A DNA stretch of 7,640 nucleotides from Gammaproteobacteria bacterium (GCA_030593785.1 JAUVGM010000103.1:1-7640); one strand, 5' to 3'; shown: positions 1-7,142, counted from the stretch's first letter. A program made the numbers and translations. Notes: generated by a model not told the origin, from the letters alone.

Positions 1-81
1 AAGGTAACTAATACTTGGATGTACTAGTAGAGCGTACGGGGGGTATTCTCGAAATCTTATTTAGTTCTACCAGTTCCACTT

Positions 82-98
82 TAAATCATGCTGATTTA
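82..98. repeat. Short perfect dyad (7-bp arms, 3-bp loop) downstream of the regulator gene
   Basis: The arms TAAATCA and TGATTTA flank TGC. The dyad lies about 45 bp beyond the stop codon of the minus-strand regulator gene, so it could be a weak AT-rich hairpin at the end of that transcript. No run of T follows it on the minus strand, so it is not a standard intrinsic terminator. The rest of positions 1-143 shows no gene or other clear signal. Confidence 0.3.
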
Positions 99-143
99 TT
101 ATGCTTGTAAACATGTATATAGCTAACGCGCATCTACAATATT

Positions 144-2015
144 TTATTCTTTCCTTAGTAATTCATCCAAAATTTCAGACCAGTGCATATAAAACATATA
201 ATGCCCTTGCCCTTCCTTAATAAACAACCTTGTGTTTTTTATATGCTCAGCGAAACGTTTGCCCAGTACCAGTGGCACATGATAATCATGGCTGCCATGC
301 CAGATATCAATTGGAATATTTATGTCTGATAATTCAAAAGACCAGTCATGCATCAATTGAACCACATCTCTTGATGATGCTTTGCCTCCCTGCCTAAAGC
401 CTTCTTTCAAAGAGGCAAACATTTCTATTTTAAAGGCTTCAGAGTTTAGAATATCTCTGTCAGCCTGTTCCAGCCTTTCACAAAACTGCTTAAAAAATGC
501 AGCCGGATCACTTAAAACACCTTTAACCAGAACGGCGCTTAATAAGCTATATACTTTAGGTATATGTTTCGCTAAACGATAGTTCATTTTATACAGCGGA
601 ACAATATTTTCGTAATCCATCGATGATTCTGGTGCCATACAGGTACTAATTAATGCAACACCCTTTATGCGCTCGGGTATTTCATATGCACACGCTAATG
701 CATATACACCGCCCATGGCATACCCGGTTAATGAAAATTTTTCTATATTTAAATGGTCTGCAAGCTGTACTAAATCTTTTACCCAGTTAATGTAACTGGT
801 CTTTGGATCAGGATCCGAAGCACCGTAACCGGGCCGATCCATAACGATTAATCGTATTGCTTTTTGTTCTGTAATTTTCTTAGCATTAAATGACTGTTCA
901 AGTCTGGAGCCCAATACGCTATGACAATGGAAGACAGGTTCTCCATTTAAATTACCATATTCTGAATAAGCCAGATTTCTTCCATCAGCCAGCTGAAAAA
1001 TTTTATAGCCCTGCTGCCATGGTATGGTTTTGCTTAATAATCCATTTCGTTCACCCGACTCAATTACAGGAATTGAATTCACATAGTCGCCCATACCGTT
1101 ATAAACCAGGCTGACCAGTTCTGCCTGCCGGGACGTAGCTGTTTTTCTCAAAACAGATTTAACCTGTGAACGAACAGTATGAAGTGAGACAGTCGCTTCC
1201 TCTGATATTTCCTTAATACTTAAACCACGAACCAGTTGTTCAGTGACTTCAACTTCTTTATTGGTCAAGTCATATAATTCTGAGAACTCTTTTGGCAAGG
1301 CTAAGGGTTGAGATTTTCTCTGTGAAATAAATACCGCAACTGAAGCCTTTTGTTGCGAACCATGCTGCTTAAGGGGTGCAAGAAACAGCATAATATTATT
1401 TTGTGTTCGTTCATTTGTGATAGAAAGTGCTTGTCCCCGCGTTATAGCCGAATCATGTTTCGACATCATTCCAATGGCTTCTAATAACCTCTGATTGCTT
1501 CCACTTCCTGCATCAAGAATATTCGATCTAACCTGTAAACCGGCTTCCAATGAAAGCATTTCATCCGCCAGTGCATTTGTTTCAATAACCCGTGCCTTTG
1601 CATCAACCAATACCAGTGCAACTGGCATACGATCCAATAGTGACAATACAACGTTATGCTGTTCATCTACATCAACCAGTCTTTTGGCAATTTTTATAGC
1701 ACGCGCAAAATGCCCCATTAACAGATCATTAACCTGGCCGATATCAGTGCCGCTATTTTTTATTAGCGTTTCTTCTTCGTTTATATTTGTAATAGATTTA
1801 AGTGTTTCAGATATTGAAACTTTAGATTCTTTATTATCAATGTCGCTTATGCTGGGAATAACAGAAAGCAAACTTTGTTCTGAGCCTGCTTTATTTGGCT
1901 GCTTTTCTACATAATCAACAAGTTCTGCCAAAGCATTCAATAAATCTGTCCATTTGGACGGCTTAATAGCTGCTTCATAAATCAAGCCGATAAGTTCATT
2001 CGTATTATTATACAT
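144..2015 (-). CDS. LuxR-type transcriptional regulator fused to a C-terminal alpha/beta-hydrolase domain that lacks its nucleophile
   Basis: Predicted cytoplasmic one-component regulator of 623 residues; no signal peptide or membrane segment is visible. Residues 1-35 are a helical start (ELIGLIYEAA...W..LL) typical of PAS-containing LuxR proteins, which supports this start codon despite a weak ribosome binding site. Residues about 120-232 look PAS-like (LLDRMPVALVLVDAKARVIE, ending in a beta-rich segment). Residues 248-304 are a LuxR/GerE helix-turn-helix (LTNKEVEVTEQLVRGLSIKE, then SLHTVRSQVKSVLRK, then AELV). Residues about 338-620 form an alpha/beta-hydrolase fold, with DRPGYGASD at 393-401, the elbow GYAMGG at 431-436, acid Asp577 in GSHDYHVP, and His605 in GQGHYMFY. 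The elbow should be G-x-S-x-G, but residue 433 is Ala (codon GCC, complement of 717-719). The oxyanion-loop HG is HS at 365-366. Catalysis is therefore doubtful, and ligand sensing is an inference. The gene is divergent from mnmA. Target genes and ligand are unknown. Domain assignments are firm; the PAS call is less so. Confidence 0.9.
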   Translation of the reverse strand: MYNNTNELIGLIYEAAIKPSKWTDLLNALAELVDYVEKQPNKAGSEQSLLSVIPSISDIDNKESKVSISETLKSITNINEEETLIKNSGTDIGQVNDLLMGHFARAIKIAKRLVDVDEQHNVVLSLLDRMPVALVLVDAKARVIETNALADEMLSLEAGLQVRSNILDAGSGSNQRLLEAIGMMSKHDSAITRGQALSITNERTQNNIMLFLAPLKQHGSQQKASVAVFISQRKSQPLALPKEFSELYDLTNKEVEVTEQLVRGLSIKEISEEATVSLHTVRSQVKSVLRKTATSRQAELVSLVYNGMGDYVNSIPVIESGERNGLLSKTIPWQQGYKIFQLADGRNLAYSEYGNLNGEPVFHCHSVLGSRLEQSFNAKKITEQKAIRLIVMDRPGYGASDPDPKTSYINWVKDLVQLADHLNIEKFSLTGYAMGGVYALACAYEIPERIKGVALISTCMAPESSMDYENIVPLYKMNYRLAKHIPKVYSLLSAVLVKGVLSDPAAFFKQFCERLEQADRDILNSEAFKIEMFASLKEGFRQGGKASSRDVVQLMHDWSFELSDINIPIDIWHGSHDYHVPLVLGKRFAEHIKNTRLFIKEGQGHYMFYMHWSEILDELLRKE

Positions 2016-2286
2016 ATACTTAATTCTTATTATAATTTTGAGCTCTATGGATCGTTGTTATACACTATATTTCTACATATTATAATCAGCGTAAGCACCT
2101 ACACTTATCTCAGTGGTTATAAGTTTCAATATGCATTAATAAAGTTCTTTTAGGCAAGGCACACTCTTCCTGGTAAAAAAAACACACTTGTGAAAGAGAA
2201 TATTGCTCAATACTTATATATGGTTTTAAAGTATCATACAAGTACAATGAAACAGCACAATTTACACTTAAGTTAACATAGGTAAT
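2016..2286. promoter_or_regulatory. Divergent intergenic region between the regulator gene and mnmA
   Basis: This 271-bp AT-rich spacer must hold the start signals of both divergent genes. On the minus strand there are two TATAAT hexamers (complement of 2029-2034 and of 2079-2084), each a possible -10 box for the regulator, but neither has a convincing -35 box at normal spacing. On the plus strand I see no clean sigma-70 pair for mnmA. The mnmA ribosome binding site is poor: AGG at 2280-2282, only four bases before the ATG. No small ORF or structured RNA is evident. The exact promoter positions cannot be set from the sequence alone. Confidence 0.45.
2103..2124. promoter_or_regulatory. Candidate operator dyad in the divergent spacer
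   Basis: The hexamers ACTTAT (2103-2108) and ATAAGT (2119-2124) form a perfect inverted repeat around a 10-bp spacer, 22 bp overall. This size is similar to sites bound by dimeric LuxR-type proteins. The dyad lies about 90 bp upstream of the regulator start and just upstream of one TATAAT on that strand, a reasonable place for autoregulation. The assignment is positional inference only; in AT-rich DNA a 6-bp-arm dyad can arise by chance. Confidence 0.25.
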
Positions 2287-3429
2287 ATGACCTTAAAAAA
2301 AGATTCAAATATATTTGTAGGCATGTCAGGTGGTGTTGACTCATCTGTTGCAGCGTTGTTATTAAAGCAACAAGGCTTTTCTGTGCATGGGCTTTTCATG
2401 AAGAATTGGGAAGGTGATGATGAAGATGGCTATTGTGCTGCAGAAGAAGATTTAAGTGATGCACAAAAAGTTTGTGATACTTTAAACATTGAGTTACAAG
2501 GCGTTAATTTTTCAGATCAATATTGGGATCGCGTATTTGAATATTTTTTACAGGAATATGCAGCTGGCAGAACGCCGAACCCGGATATTCTTTGTAACAA
2601 AGAAATAAAATTTAAAGCCTTTTTAGATTATGCTATTTCACAAGGCGCAGAAAAGATTGCCACAGGACATTATGCACGCATACGTTTTGAAGATGGTATT
2701 TATAAACTGATAAAAGGCATCGATAATAATAAAGATCAAACGTATTTTCTTTATACCTTAGGACAAGAACAATTATCTAAAAGTCTTTTCCCAATAGGCG
2801 AACTCGAAAAGCCGGAAGTTAGACGGCTCGCTGAAGAAAACAACCTGATTACGTTTAATAAAAAAGACAGTACCGGTATTTGTTTTATTGGTGAACGAGA
2901 CTTTAAAACTTTTTTACAAAAATATTTACCGGCTCAACCCGGTGAAATGCAAACGCCCGACGGTCAGGTAATCGGTAAACATGATGGCTTAATGTATTAC
3001 ACACTTGGGCAGCGTCAGGGTTTAGGTATAGGTGGTTTAAGAGATTTTAATGATACCCCCTGGTATGTAGCTGATAAAGATTTAAAGAATAATATTCTTA
3101 TCGTGGTACAAGGAAACGATCATCCCCTGCTCCATCAAAAAGAATGTTCGGCAAATGATATGTCCTGGGTACAAGGTGAAGCACCTTCTTTATCTTTTCG
3201 TTGTGCAGCTAAAACACGTTATCGACAACAAGATGCAAAATGTTTAGTTGAGTATCAGCAAAAAAATAAATCATGGCACATCACTTTTGATGAGCCTCAA
3301 TGGGCTATTACACCAGGGCAAGCCATTGTATTTTACGATGATGAAGAATGCCTCGGCGGCGGTACTATTATTTCTAATACACCACGTATTTCAAATACAC
3401 CCTTAACTTCAAACACAGCCAAAAAGTAA
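2287..3429 (+). CDS. mnmA: tRNA-specific 2-thiouridylase MnmA
   Basis: Cytoplasmic enzyme that thiolates C2 of the wobble uridine U34 in tRNA-Lys, tRNA-Glu and tRNA-Gln. It activates the base with ATP and receives sulfur as a persulfide from the IscS/Tus relay (family knowledge). The ATP-binding PP-loop SGGVDSS is at residues 14-20. The two catalytic cysteines are in place: Cys103 in PNPDILCNKEIKF and Cys199 in DSTGICFIGER. The tRNA-contact and central-domain motifs GHYARI, NKDQTYFLYTLG and LGQRQGLGIGG are present, and the C-terminal beta domain ends at CLGGGTI (about 355-361). At 380 residues it is slightly longer than the E. coli protein. The excess is a low-complexity tail with three SNT units after the conserved fold. 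Met13 lies next to the PP-loop, so the start at 2287 is the only sensible one, although its ribosome binding site is weak. hflD follows after 3 bp. Confidence 0.97.
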   Translation: MTLKKDSNIFVGMSGGVDSSVAALLLKQQGFSVHGLFMKNWEGDDEDGYCAAEEDLSDAQKVCDTLNIELQGVNFSDQYWDRVFEYFLQEYAAGRTPNPDILCNKEIKFKAFLDYAISQGAEKIATGHYARIRFEDGIYKLIKGIDNNKDQTYFLYTLGQEQLSKSLFPIGELEKPEVRRLAEENNLITFNKKDSTGICFIGERDFKTFLQKYLPAQPGEMQTPDGQVIGKHDGLMYYTLGQRQGLGIGGLRDFNDTPWYVADKDLKNNILIVVQGNDHPLLHQKECSANDMSWVQGEAPSLSFRCAAKTRYRQQDAKCLVEYQQKNKSWHITFDEPQWAITPGQAIVFYDDEECLGGGTIISNTPRISNTPLTSNTAKK

Positions 3430-3432
3430 ATC

Positions 3433-4059
3433 ATGGATAATTTTCAAGCACGCACTCTTGCTCTTGCAGGCGTTTTTAGAGCAGCCGCATTGGTTGATAT
3501 TTTAGCCAATAAAGGAATAATTTCTGCAGAAGACTTAGAGGTAAGTGTAAAAAGTATTTTTGAAACCGATCCTGATGATACTATTGAGGTCTTTGGTAAC
3601 CTCTCAAATCTTTCTATTGGCTTTAAAACCGTTCTTAATCAATTAGGCAAAGACAGTAAAAATCGCAATATTGATATCGCACGTTATGTCGTCAGTATGT
3701 TATTTCTTGAAAGGCGTCTAATGAAGAATGCTGAAATGCTGGATACACTTTCTACAGGTGTTGAATTAGCAACACGACAGTCTGAACATTTTTCGACGAC
3801 CCATGAAAATGTAATAGCAAACATCGCTGACTTATACAGCCGTACAATCAGTGAGCTTGGTCCACGCATCATGGTTAACGGCGAACAACATTTCCTTACG
3901 GCTACTGCAATTTCAAACAAGATCAGGACTATTCTTCTTGCAGGAATCCGTAGTGCGGTTTTATGGCAACAACTCGGTGGTCGTCGCTGGCATATTTTAT
4001 TTCAAAGAAATCGCTATTTACAAGAAGCTAAAAGTCTACTTCGACAAACTGAGTCTTAA
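3433..4059 (+). CDS. hflD: HflD family protein (lysogenization regulator homolog)
   Basis: A 208-residue, mostly helical protein matching the HflD family in length and motifs: ALAGVFRAAALVDILA at 10-25, a central MLFLERRLMKN segment (89-99), ELGPRIMV at 141-148, and the signature LLAGIRSAVLWQQLGG at 168-183, followed by a basic FQRNRYLQEAK stretch. In E. coli, HflD is peripherally associated with the inner membrane and affects lambda lysogenization by binding the CII activator; its general cellular role is unsettled. No signal peptide or strong membrane helix is seen here. The gene starts only three bases after the mnmA stop and has no obvious Shine-Dalgarno, so translation probably depends on ribosomes finishing mnmA. 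The mnmA-hflD order is widespread in Gammaproteobacteria, usually followed by purB; here acnA follows instead. Confidence 0.93.
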   Translation: MDNFQARTLALAGVFRAAALVDILANKGIISAEDLEVSVKSIFETDPDDTIEVFGNLSNLSIGFKTVLNQLGKDSKNRNIDIARYVVSMLFLERRLMKNAEMLDTLSTGVELATRQSEHFSTTHENVIANIADLYSRTISELGPRIMVNGEQHFLTATAISNKIRTILLAGIRSAVLWQQLGGRRWHILFQRNRYLQEAKSLLRQTES

Positions 4060-4086
4060 TTCAATTCTATACCTCAATAAAATGTT

Positions 4087-4124
4087 GGCTTGAATGAGCC
4101 GCGCATAAAAACCAATTTTCGGCT
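4087..4124 (+). other. Overlapping inverted repeats between hflD and acnA
   Basis: GGCT (4087-4090) can pair with AGCC (4097-4100) in a small hairpin. The same downstream arm, as AGCCG (4097-4101), can instead pair with CGGCT (4120-4124). The two pairings are mutually exclusive. The set sits between the hflD stop and the likely acnA -10 box. No T run follows the first hairpin, so it is not a clear hflD terminator. A role is not established; short arms make chance possible. Confidence 0.25.
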
Positions 4125-4129
4125 ATAAT
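4124..4129 (+). promoter_or_regulatory. Probable -10 box of the acnA promoter
   Basis: A perfect TATAAT lies 82 bp upstream of the acnA start codon. The hexamers 16-18 bp upstream (around 4100-4107) do not resemble TTGACA and there is no extended TGn, so an activator or another sigma factor may be needed. It would give an acnA leader of roughly 75 bases. Confidence 0.4.
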
Positions 4130-4138
4130 ATTCGCTCC

Positions 4139-4152
4139 TTGAGTACGCTCAA
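4139..4152 (+). promoter_or_regulatory. Palindrome at the expected acnA transcription start
   Basis: TTGAG and CTCAA form a perfect 5-bp inverted repeat around TACG, just downstream of the TATAAT at 4124-4129. It could be an operator overlapping the initial transcribed region or a small 5' hairpin. I see no named consensus match, so this remains a candidate site. Confidence 0.25.
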
Positions 4153-4200
4153 TAAATTAATTCGTTTAATATCAACAAGTTATAAAAGCAATAATATAAC

Positions 4201-4205
4201 GAGGA
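4201..4205 (+). promoter_or_regulatory. acnA ribosome binding site
   Basis: GAGGA lies six bases before the ATG at 4212. This is a strong Shine-Dalgarno at good spacing and fixes the acnA start. Confidence 0.8.
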
Positions 4206-4211
4206 AGCACT

Positions 4212-6872
4212 ATGAGTAACAGTTTCGATTCTCGCGATGTCCTTAACGTAAATGGAACGGACTATGAGTTTTACCGTCTTGATGCAATTAAAGGCAGCGA
4301 GAACCTCCCTTTTTCAATGAAGATCTTATTAGAAAACTTATTACGTTTTGAAGATGACTTAACAGTCACTAAAGATGATATTCAAGCCCTGGCAAATTGG
4401 GATCCACAAGCTGTTCCTACTCAAGAAATTGCTTTTCGTCCCGCTCGTGTATTAATGCAAGACTTTACTGGTGTACCAGCGGTAGTTGATTTAGCCGCCA
4501 TGCGTGATGCAATGAAAAATCTTGGTGGTGACCCTGATAAAATCAATCCTTTACAGCCTGCTGAACTCGTTATTGACCACTCCGTTCAAGTGGATAAGTT
4601 TGGTAATGCATCTGCTTTTGAAGAAAATGAAACACTCGAATACCAACGTAACCAGGAACGTTATGCATTTTTGAAGTGGGGGCAAAAAGCCTTTTCTAAT
4701 TTCAAAGTTGTACCACCTGAAACAGGTATCGTTCATCAAGTTAATCTTGAATACCTTGCTCGTACTGTATTTACTCAAACGAATGATGGCGTCTTACAAG
4801 TTTACCCAGACACATTAGTCGGTACAGATTCACACACCACCATGATTAATGGTTTAGGTGTACTCGGTTGGGGTGTTGGCGGAATAGAAGCTGAAGCAGC
4901 CATGTTAGGCCAACCTATTTCTATGTTAATACCACAAGTTGTTGGCTTTGAATTAAAAGGTAAACTTCCTGAAGGTACTACTGCAACTGATTTAGTTCTG
5001 CTCGTAGTTGAAATGCTTCGTAAACATGGTGTTGTTGGAAAGTTTGTTGAATTCTACGGCGAAGGTTTAGATCACTTACCGCTTGCTGATCGTGCAACGC
5101 TTGCGAATATGGCACCTGAATATGGCGCAACCTGTGGCATATTCCCTATTGATAAAGAAACTATTAATTACTTACGTTTATCCGGTCGTGATGAAGAGTC
5201 TATTGCCGTTGTTGAAGCGTATGCTAAAGCACAAGGATTCTTTAGAACGAAAGATAATCCAAATACAAAATACAGCTCAACCATTAGTCTAGATATCACA
5301 ACGGTTACACCAAATATTTCAGGCCCTAAACGTCCACAAGATCGTATTGCTCTTAGTGATTCACAACCGATGTATCAGACTGCGGTTAAAGCCTTAAAAG
5401 AAGAACGCAAATCAACAAGCACTGGTGTTTCAGCAACAAAAATTAATGGTAACGACGTCGAAATTAAAGATGGCGCGGTTGTTATTGCGGCGATTACTTC
5501 TTGTACAAACACCTCAAACCCTTCTGTCATGTTAGGTGCAGGTTTAGTTGCACGTAAAGCACGTGAATTAGGTTTAAACGTTAAGCCCTGGGTTAAAACA
5601 TCTTTAGGCCCTGGCTCTCGTGTCGTATCTGATTATTTAGAAAATGCAGGCTTAATGGATGACTTGAATGCTTTAGGTTTCAACGTTGTTGGTTATGGTT
5701 GTACAACGTGTATTGGTAACTCTGGCCCACTTCCTGTTGAAGTAAGCAAAGCAATTAGCGATGGCGATTTAACCGTAACCTCTGTTGTTTCAGGCAACCG
5801 TAACTTTGAAGGCCGTATTCATGCAGAAGTTCGTATGAACTATTTAGCATCACCACCGTTAGTTGTGGCATATGCAATAGCAGGTACGATGGATATTGAT
5901 TTACAAAATGATTCATTGGGCAAAGATAAAGATGGCAACGATGTTTACTTAAAAGACATTTGGCCTTCACAACATGAAATTCAAGATGCGGTAAATAAAA
6001 GCGTAACACGTGAGCAATTTACTTCATCATACAAAAATGTATTCTCAGGTAATGACCGTTGGGCAAATCTTGAATCACCTGAAGATCAACTTTTCGACTG
6101 GAACAATGATTCAACCTATATCCAAAACCCGCCCTACTTTACTAATATGAGTAAAGAAGCAGGTACAGTTGAAGACATTACAGATGCACGTGTACTTGCA
6201 GTTTTAGGTAATTCTGTAACAACCGATCACATTTCACCCGCTGGTGCGATAAAAGAAGACAGTCCTGCAGGTAAATATTTAATAGACAATGGTGTCGCTA
6301 AATCAGACTTTAACTCTTATGGCTCACGCCGTGGTAACCATGAAGTCATGATGCGAGGTACGTTTGCCAACATCCGTTTGCGTAATTTATTGGCTCCAGG
6401 TACTGAAGGAGGAATTACACTCAAACTTCCAGAAGGCACACAAACGTCTATCTATGAAGCAGCAATGGATTACCAAAAAGAAGGTGTTGCGAGCATTATT
6501 CTTGCAGGTAAAGAATACGGCTCCGGTTCCTCACGTGACTGGGCGGCAAAAGGGCCTCGCCTACTAGGTGTGAAAGCCGTTATTGCAGAAAGCTATGAAC
6601 GTATTCACCGTACAAACCTCGTTTGCATGGGCATTGTTCCGTTACAGTTTAACGATGGTGATACTGCTGCAAGCTTAGGCTTAACAGGCCATGAAGTCTT
6701 CTCTATAACAGGATTAAACAACGGCGAAGCAAAAGAAGTGAATGTCGTTGCAACCGGAGAGAAAGGTGACATTGCATTTACCGCTAAAGTCCGTATAGAT
6801 ACACCTCAAGAGATTATCTACATGCGTAACGGTGGTATCTTACATTATGTACTACGACAATTGGCTTCATAA
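4212..6872 (+). CDS. acnA: Aconitate hydratase A (AcnA/IRP-type aconitase)
   Basis: Cytoplasmic TCA and glyoxylate cycle enzyme interconverting citrate and isocitrate through cis-aconitate, using a [4Fe-4S] cluster. The protein has 886 residues, close to E. coli AcnA (891). The three cluster cysteines are visible: Cys431 in ITSCTNTSNPSVM, and Cys497 and Cys500 in GYGCTTCIGNSGPL. Other hallmarks are the N-terminal FRPARVLMQDFTGVPAVVDL region (75-94), IDHSVQVD (121-128), the GTDSHTTMINGLGVLGWGVG segment (204-223), PEYGATCGIFP (302-312), and the C-terminal swivel domain with KEYGSGSSRDWAAKGP (767-782) and ESYERIHRTNLVCMGI (793-808). The order of domains fits AcnA, not AcnB, in which the swivel domain is N-terminal. 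The gene has a strong ribosome binding site, its own probable promoter and a terminator 20 bp after the stop, so it is likely monocistronic. AcnA enzymes are often stress or stationary-phase induced in enterics; whether that applies here cannot be seen. Confidence 0.98.
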   Translation: MSNSFDSRDVLNVNGTDYEFYRLDAIKGSENLPFSMKILLENLLRFEDDLTVTKDDIQALANWDPQAVPTQEIAFRPARVLMQDFTGVPAVVDLAAMRDAMKNLGGDPDKINPLQPAELVIDHSVQVDKFGNASAFEENETLEYQRNQERYAFLKWGQKAFSNFKVVPPETGIVHQVNLEYLARTVFTQTNDGVLQVYPDTLVGTDSHTTMINGLGVLGWGVGGIEAEAAMLGQPISMLIPQVVGFELKGKLPEGTTATDLVLLVVEMLRKHGVVGKFVEFYGEGLDHLPLADRATLANMAPEYGATCGIFPIDKETINYLRLSGRDEESIAVVEAYAKAQGFFRTKDNPNTKYSSTISLDITTVTPNISGPKRPQDRIALSDSQPMYQTAVKALKEERKSTSTGVSATKINGNDVEIKDGAVVIAAITSCTNTSNPSVMLGAGLVARKARELGLNVKPWVKTSLGPGSRVVSDYLENAGLMDDLNALGFNVVGYGCTTCIGNSGPLPVEVSKAISDGDLTVTSVVSGNRNFEGRIHAEVRMNYLASPPLVVAYAIAGTMDIDLQNDSLGKDKDGNDVYLKDIWPSQHEIQDAVNKSVTREQFTSSYKNVFSGNDRWANLESPEDQLFDWNNDSTYIQNPPYFTNMSKEAGTVEDITDARVLAVLGNSVTTDHISPAGAIKEDSPAGKYLIDNGVAKSDFNSYGSRRGNHEVMMRGTFANIRLRNLLAPGTEGGITLKLPEGTQTSIYEAAMDYQKEGVASIILAGKEYGSGSSRDWAAKGPRLLGVKAVIAESYERIHRTNLVCMGIVPLQFNDGDTAASLGLTGHEVFSITGLNNGEAKEVNVVATGEKGDIAFTAKVRIDTPQEIIYMRNGGILHYVLRQLAS

Positions 6873-6892
6873 ATAATCGCCAATTGGTTACT

Positions 6893-6920
6893 AAAAGACC
6901 AGCTTTGTAGCTGGTTTTTT
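6893..6920 (+). terminator. Intrinsic terminator of acnA
   Basis: ACCAGCT (6898-6904) pairs with AGCTGGT (6909-6915) around a TTGT loop. The stem is preceded by AAAAG and followed by TTTTTT, which extend the pairing by a G-T and four A-T pairs and supply the T run. It begins about 20 bp after the acnA stop codon. The A-rich left flank means it may also work from the opposite direction, although no minus-strand gene enters it directly. Confidence 0.9.
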
Positions 6921-7075
6921 AGTTTTACGATATACCAAAAAATACAGCCTAGCATTATGAGCTTATATTGATTCCTTAGTAGGAAAGCTACTTTTATTAG
7001 ATATAAGAATGCCCTATTAAAAAAATATTATATAGATAACCTATTATATTTCTTCTTCAAAAGAGGTAGAGTACC

Positions 7076-7132
7076 GTGCATATCGAGATAGTTTTAAGCT
7101 GCATTATTTGCAGTGGCTGTCACGAGTTTTAG
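7076..7132 (+). CDS. Possible 18-codon leader ORF (GTG start)
   Basis: A GTG preceded by GAGGT at 7063-7067 (8-base spacing) opens 18 codons ending in TAG at 7130-7132. The predicted peptide MHIEIVLSCIICSGCHEF has three cysteines in a hydrophobic setting, including a CSGC motif. It ends 17 bases before the ATG of the 55-codon gene, so it could be a leader peptide coupled to it. A good Shine-Dalgarno is the only positive evidence; an ORF this short readily occurs by chance. Confidence 0.2.
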   Translation: MHIEIVLSCIICSGCHEF

Positions 7133-7137
7133 TTACT

Positions 7138-7142
7138 AGGAG
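7138..7142 (+). promoter_or_regulatory. Strong ribosome binding site for the 55-codon gene
   Basis: AGGAG lies seven bases before the ATG at 7150, close to the ideal. It decides the start: an upstream in-frame ATG at 7108 would add 14 residues, but the region before it has no comparable signal. Confidence 0.75.

Noticed and set aside
1..143. Search for a gene or element at the window start
   Set aside because: No ORF with a start signal, no repeat beyond the small dyad at 82-98 and no RNA-gene structure could be supported.
1495..1914. 139-codon plus-strand ORF
   Set aside because: It lies fully antisense inside the LuxR-hydrolase gene, has a Ser/Thr-rich composition and no recognisable motif; it is a shadow of the real gene.
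2187..2210. CRP-like half site TGTGA upstream of mnmA
   Set aside because: There is no matching TCACA half at the required spacing.
2188..2221. Possible mnmA promoter (TTGTGA at 2188-2193 with TATATA at 2215-2220)
   Set aside because: The spacing is 21 bp, too long for a normal sigma-70 promoter, and AT-rich DNA gives many such half matches.
2203..4153. Shared 8-mer GCTCAATA upstream of both mnmA and acnA
   Set aside because: It is too short to be meaningful and is part of a palindrome only at the acnA site; probably chance.
6978..6997. Small AGTAG/CTACT hairpin followed by TTTTATT as a second terminator after acnA
   Set aside because: The stem has only five weak pairs, the T run is interrupted, and the strong terminator at 6893-6920 already accounts for acnA; mentioned only as part of the spacer.
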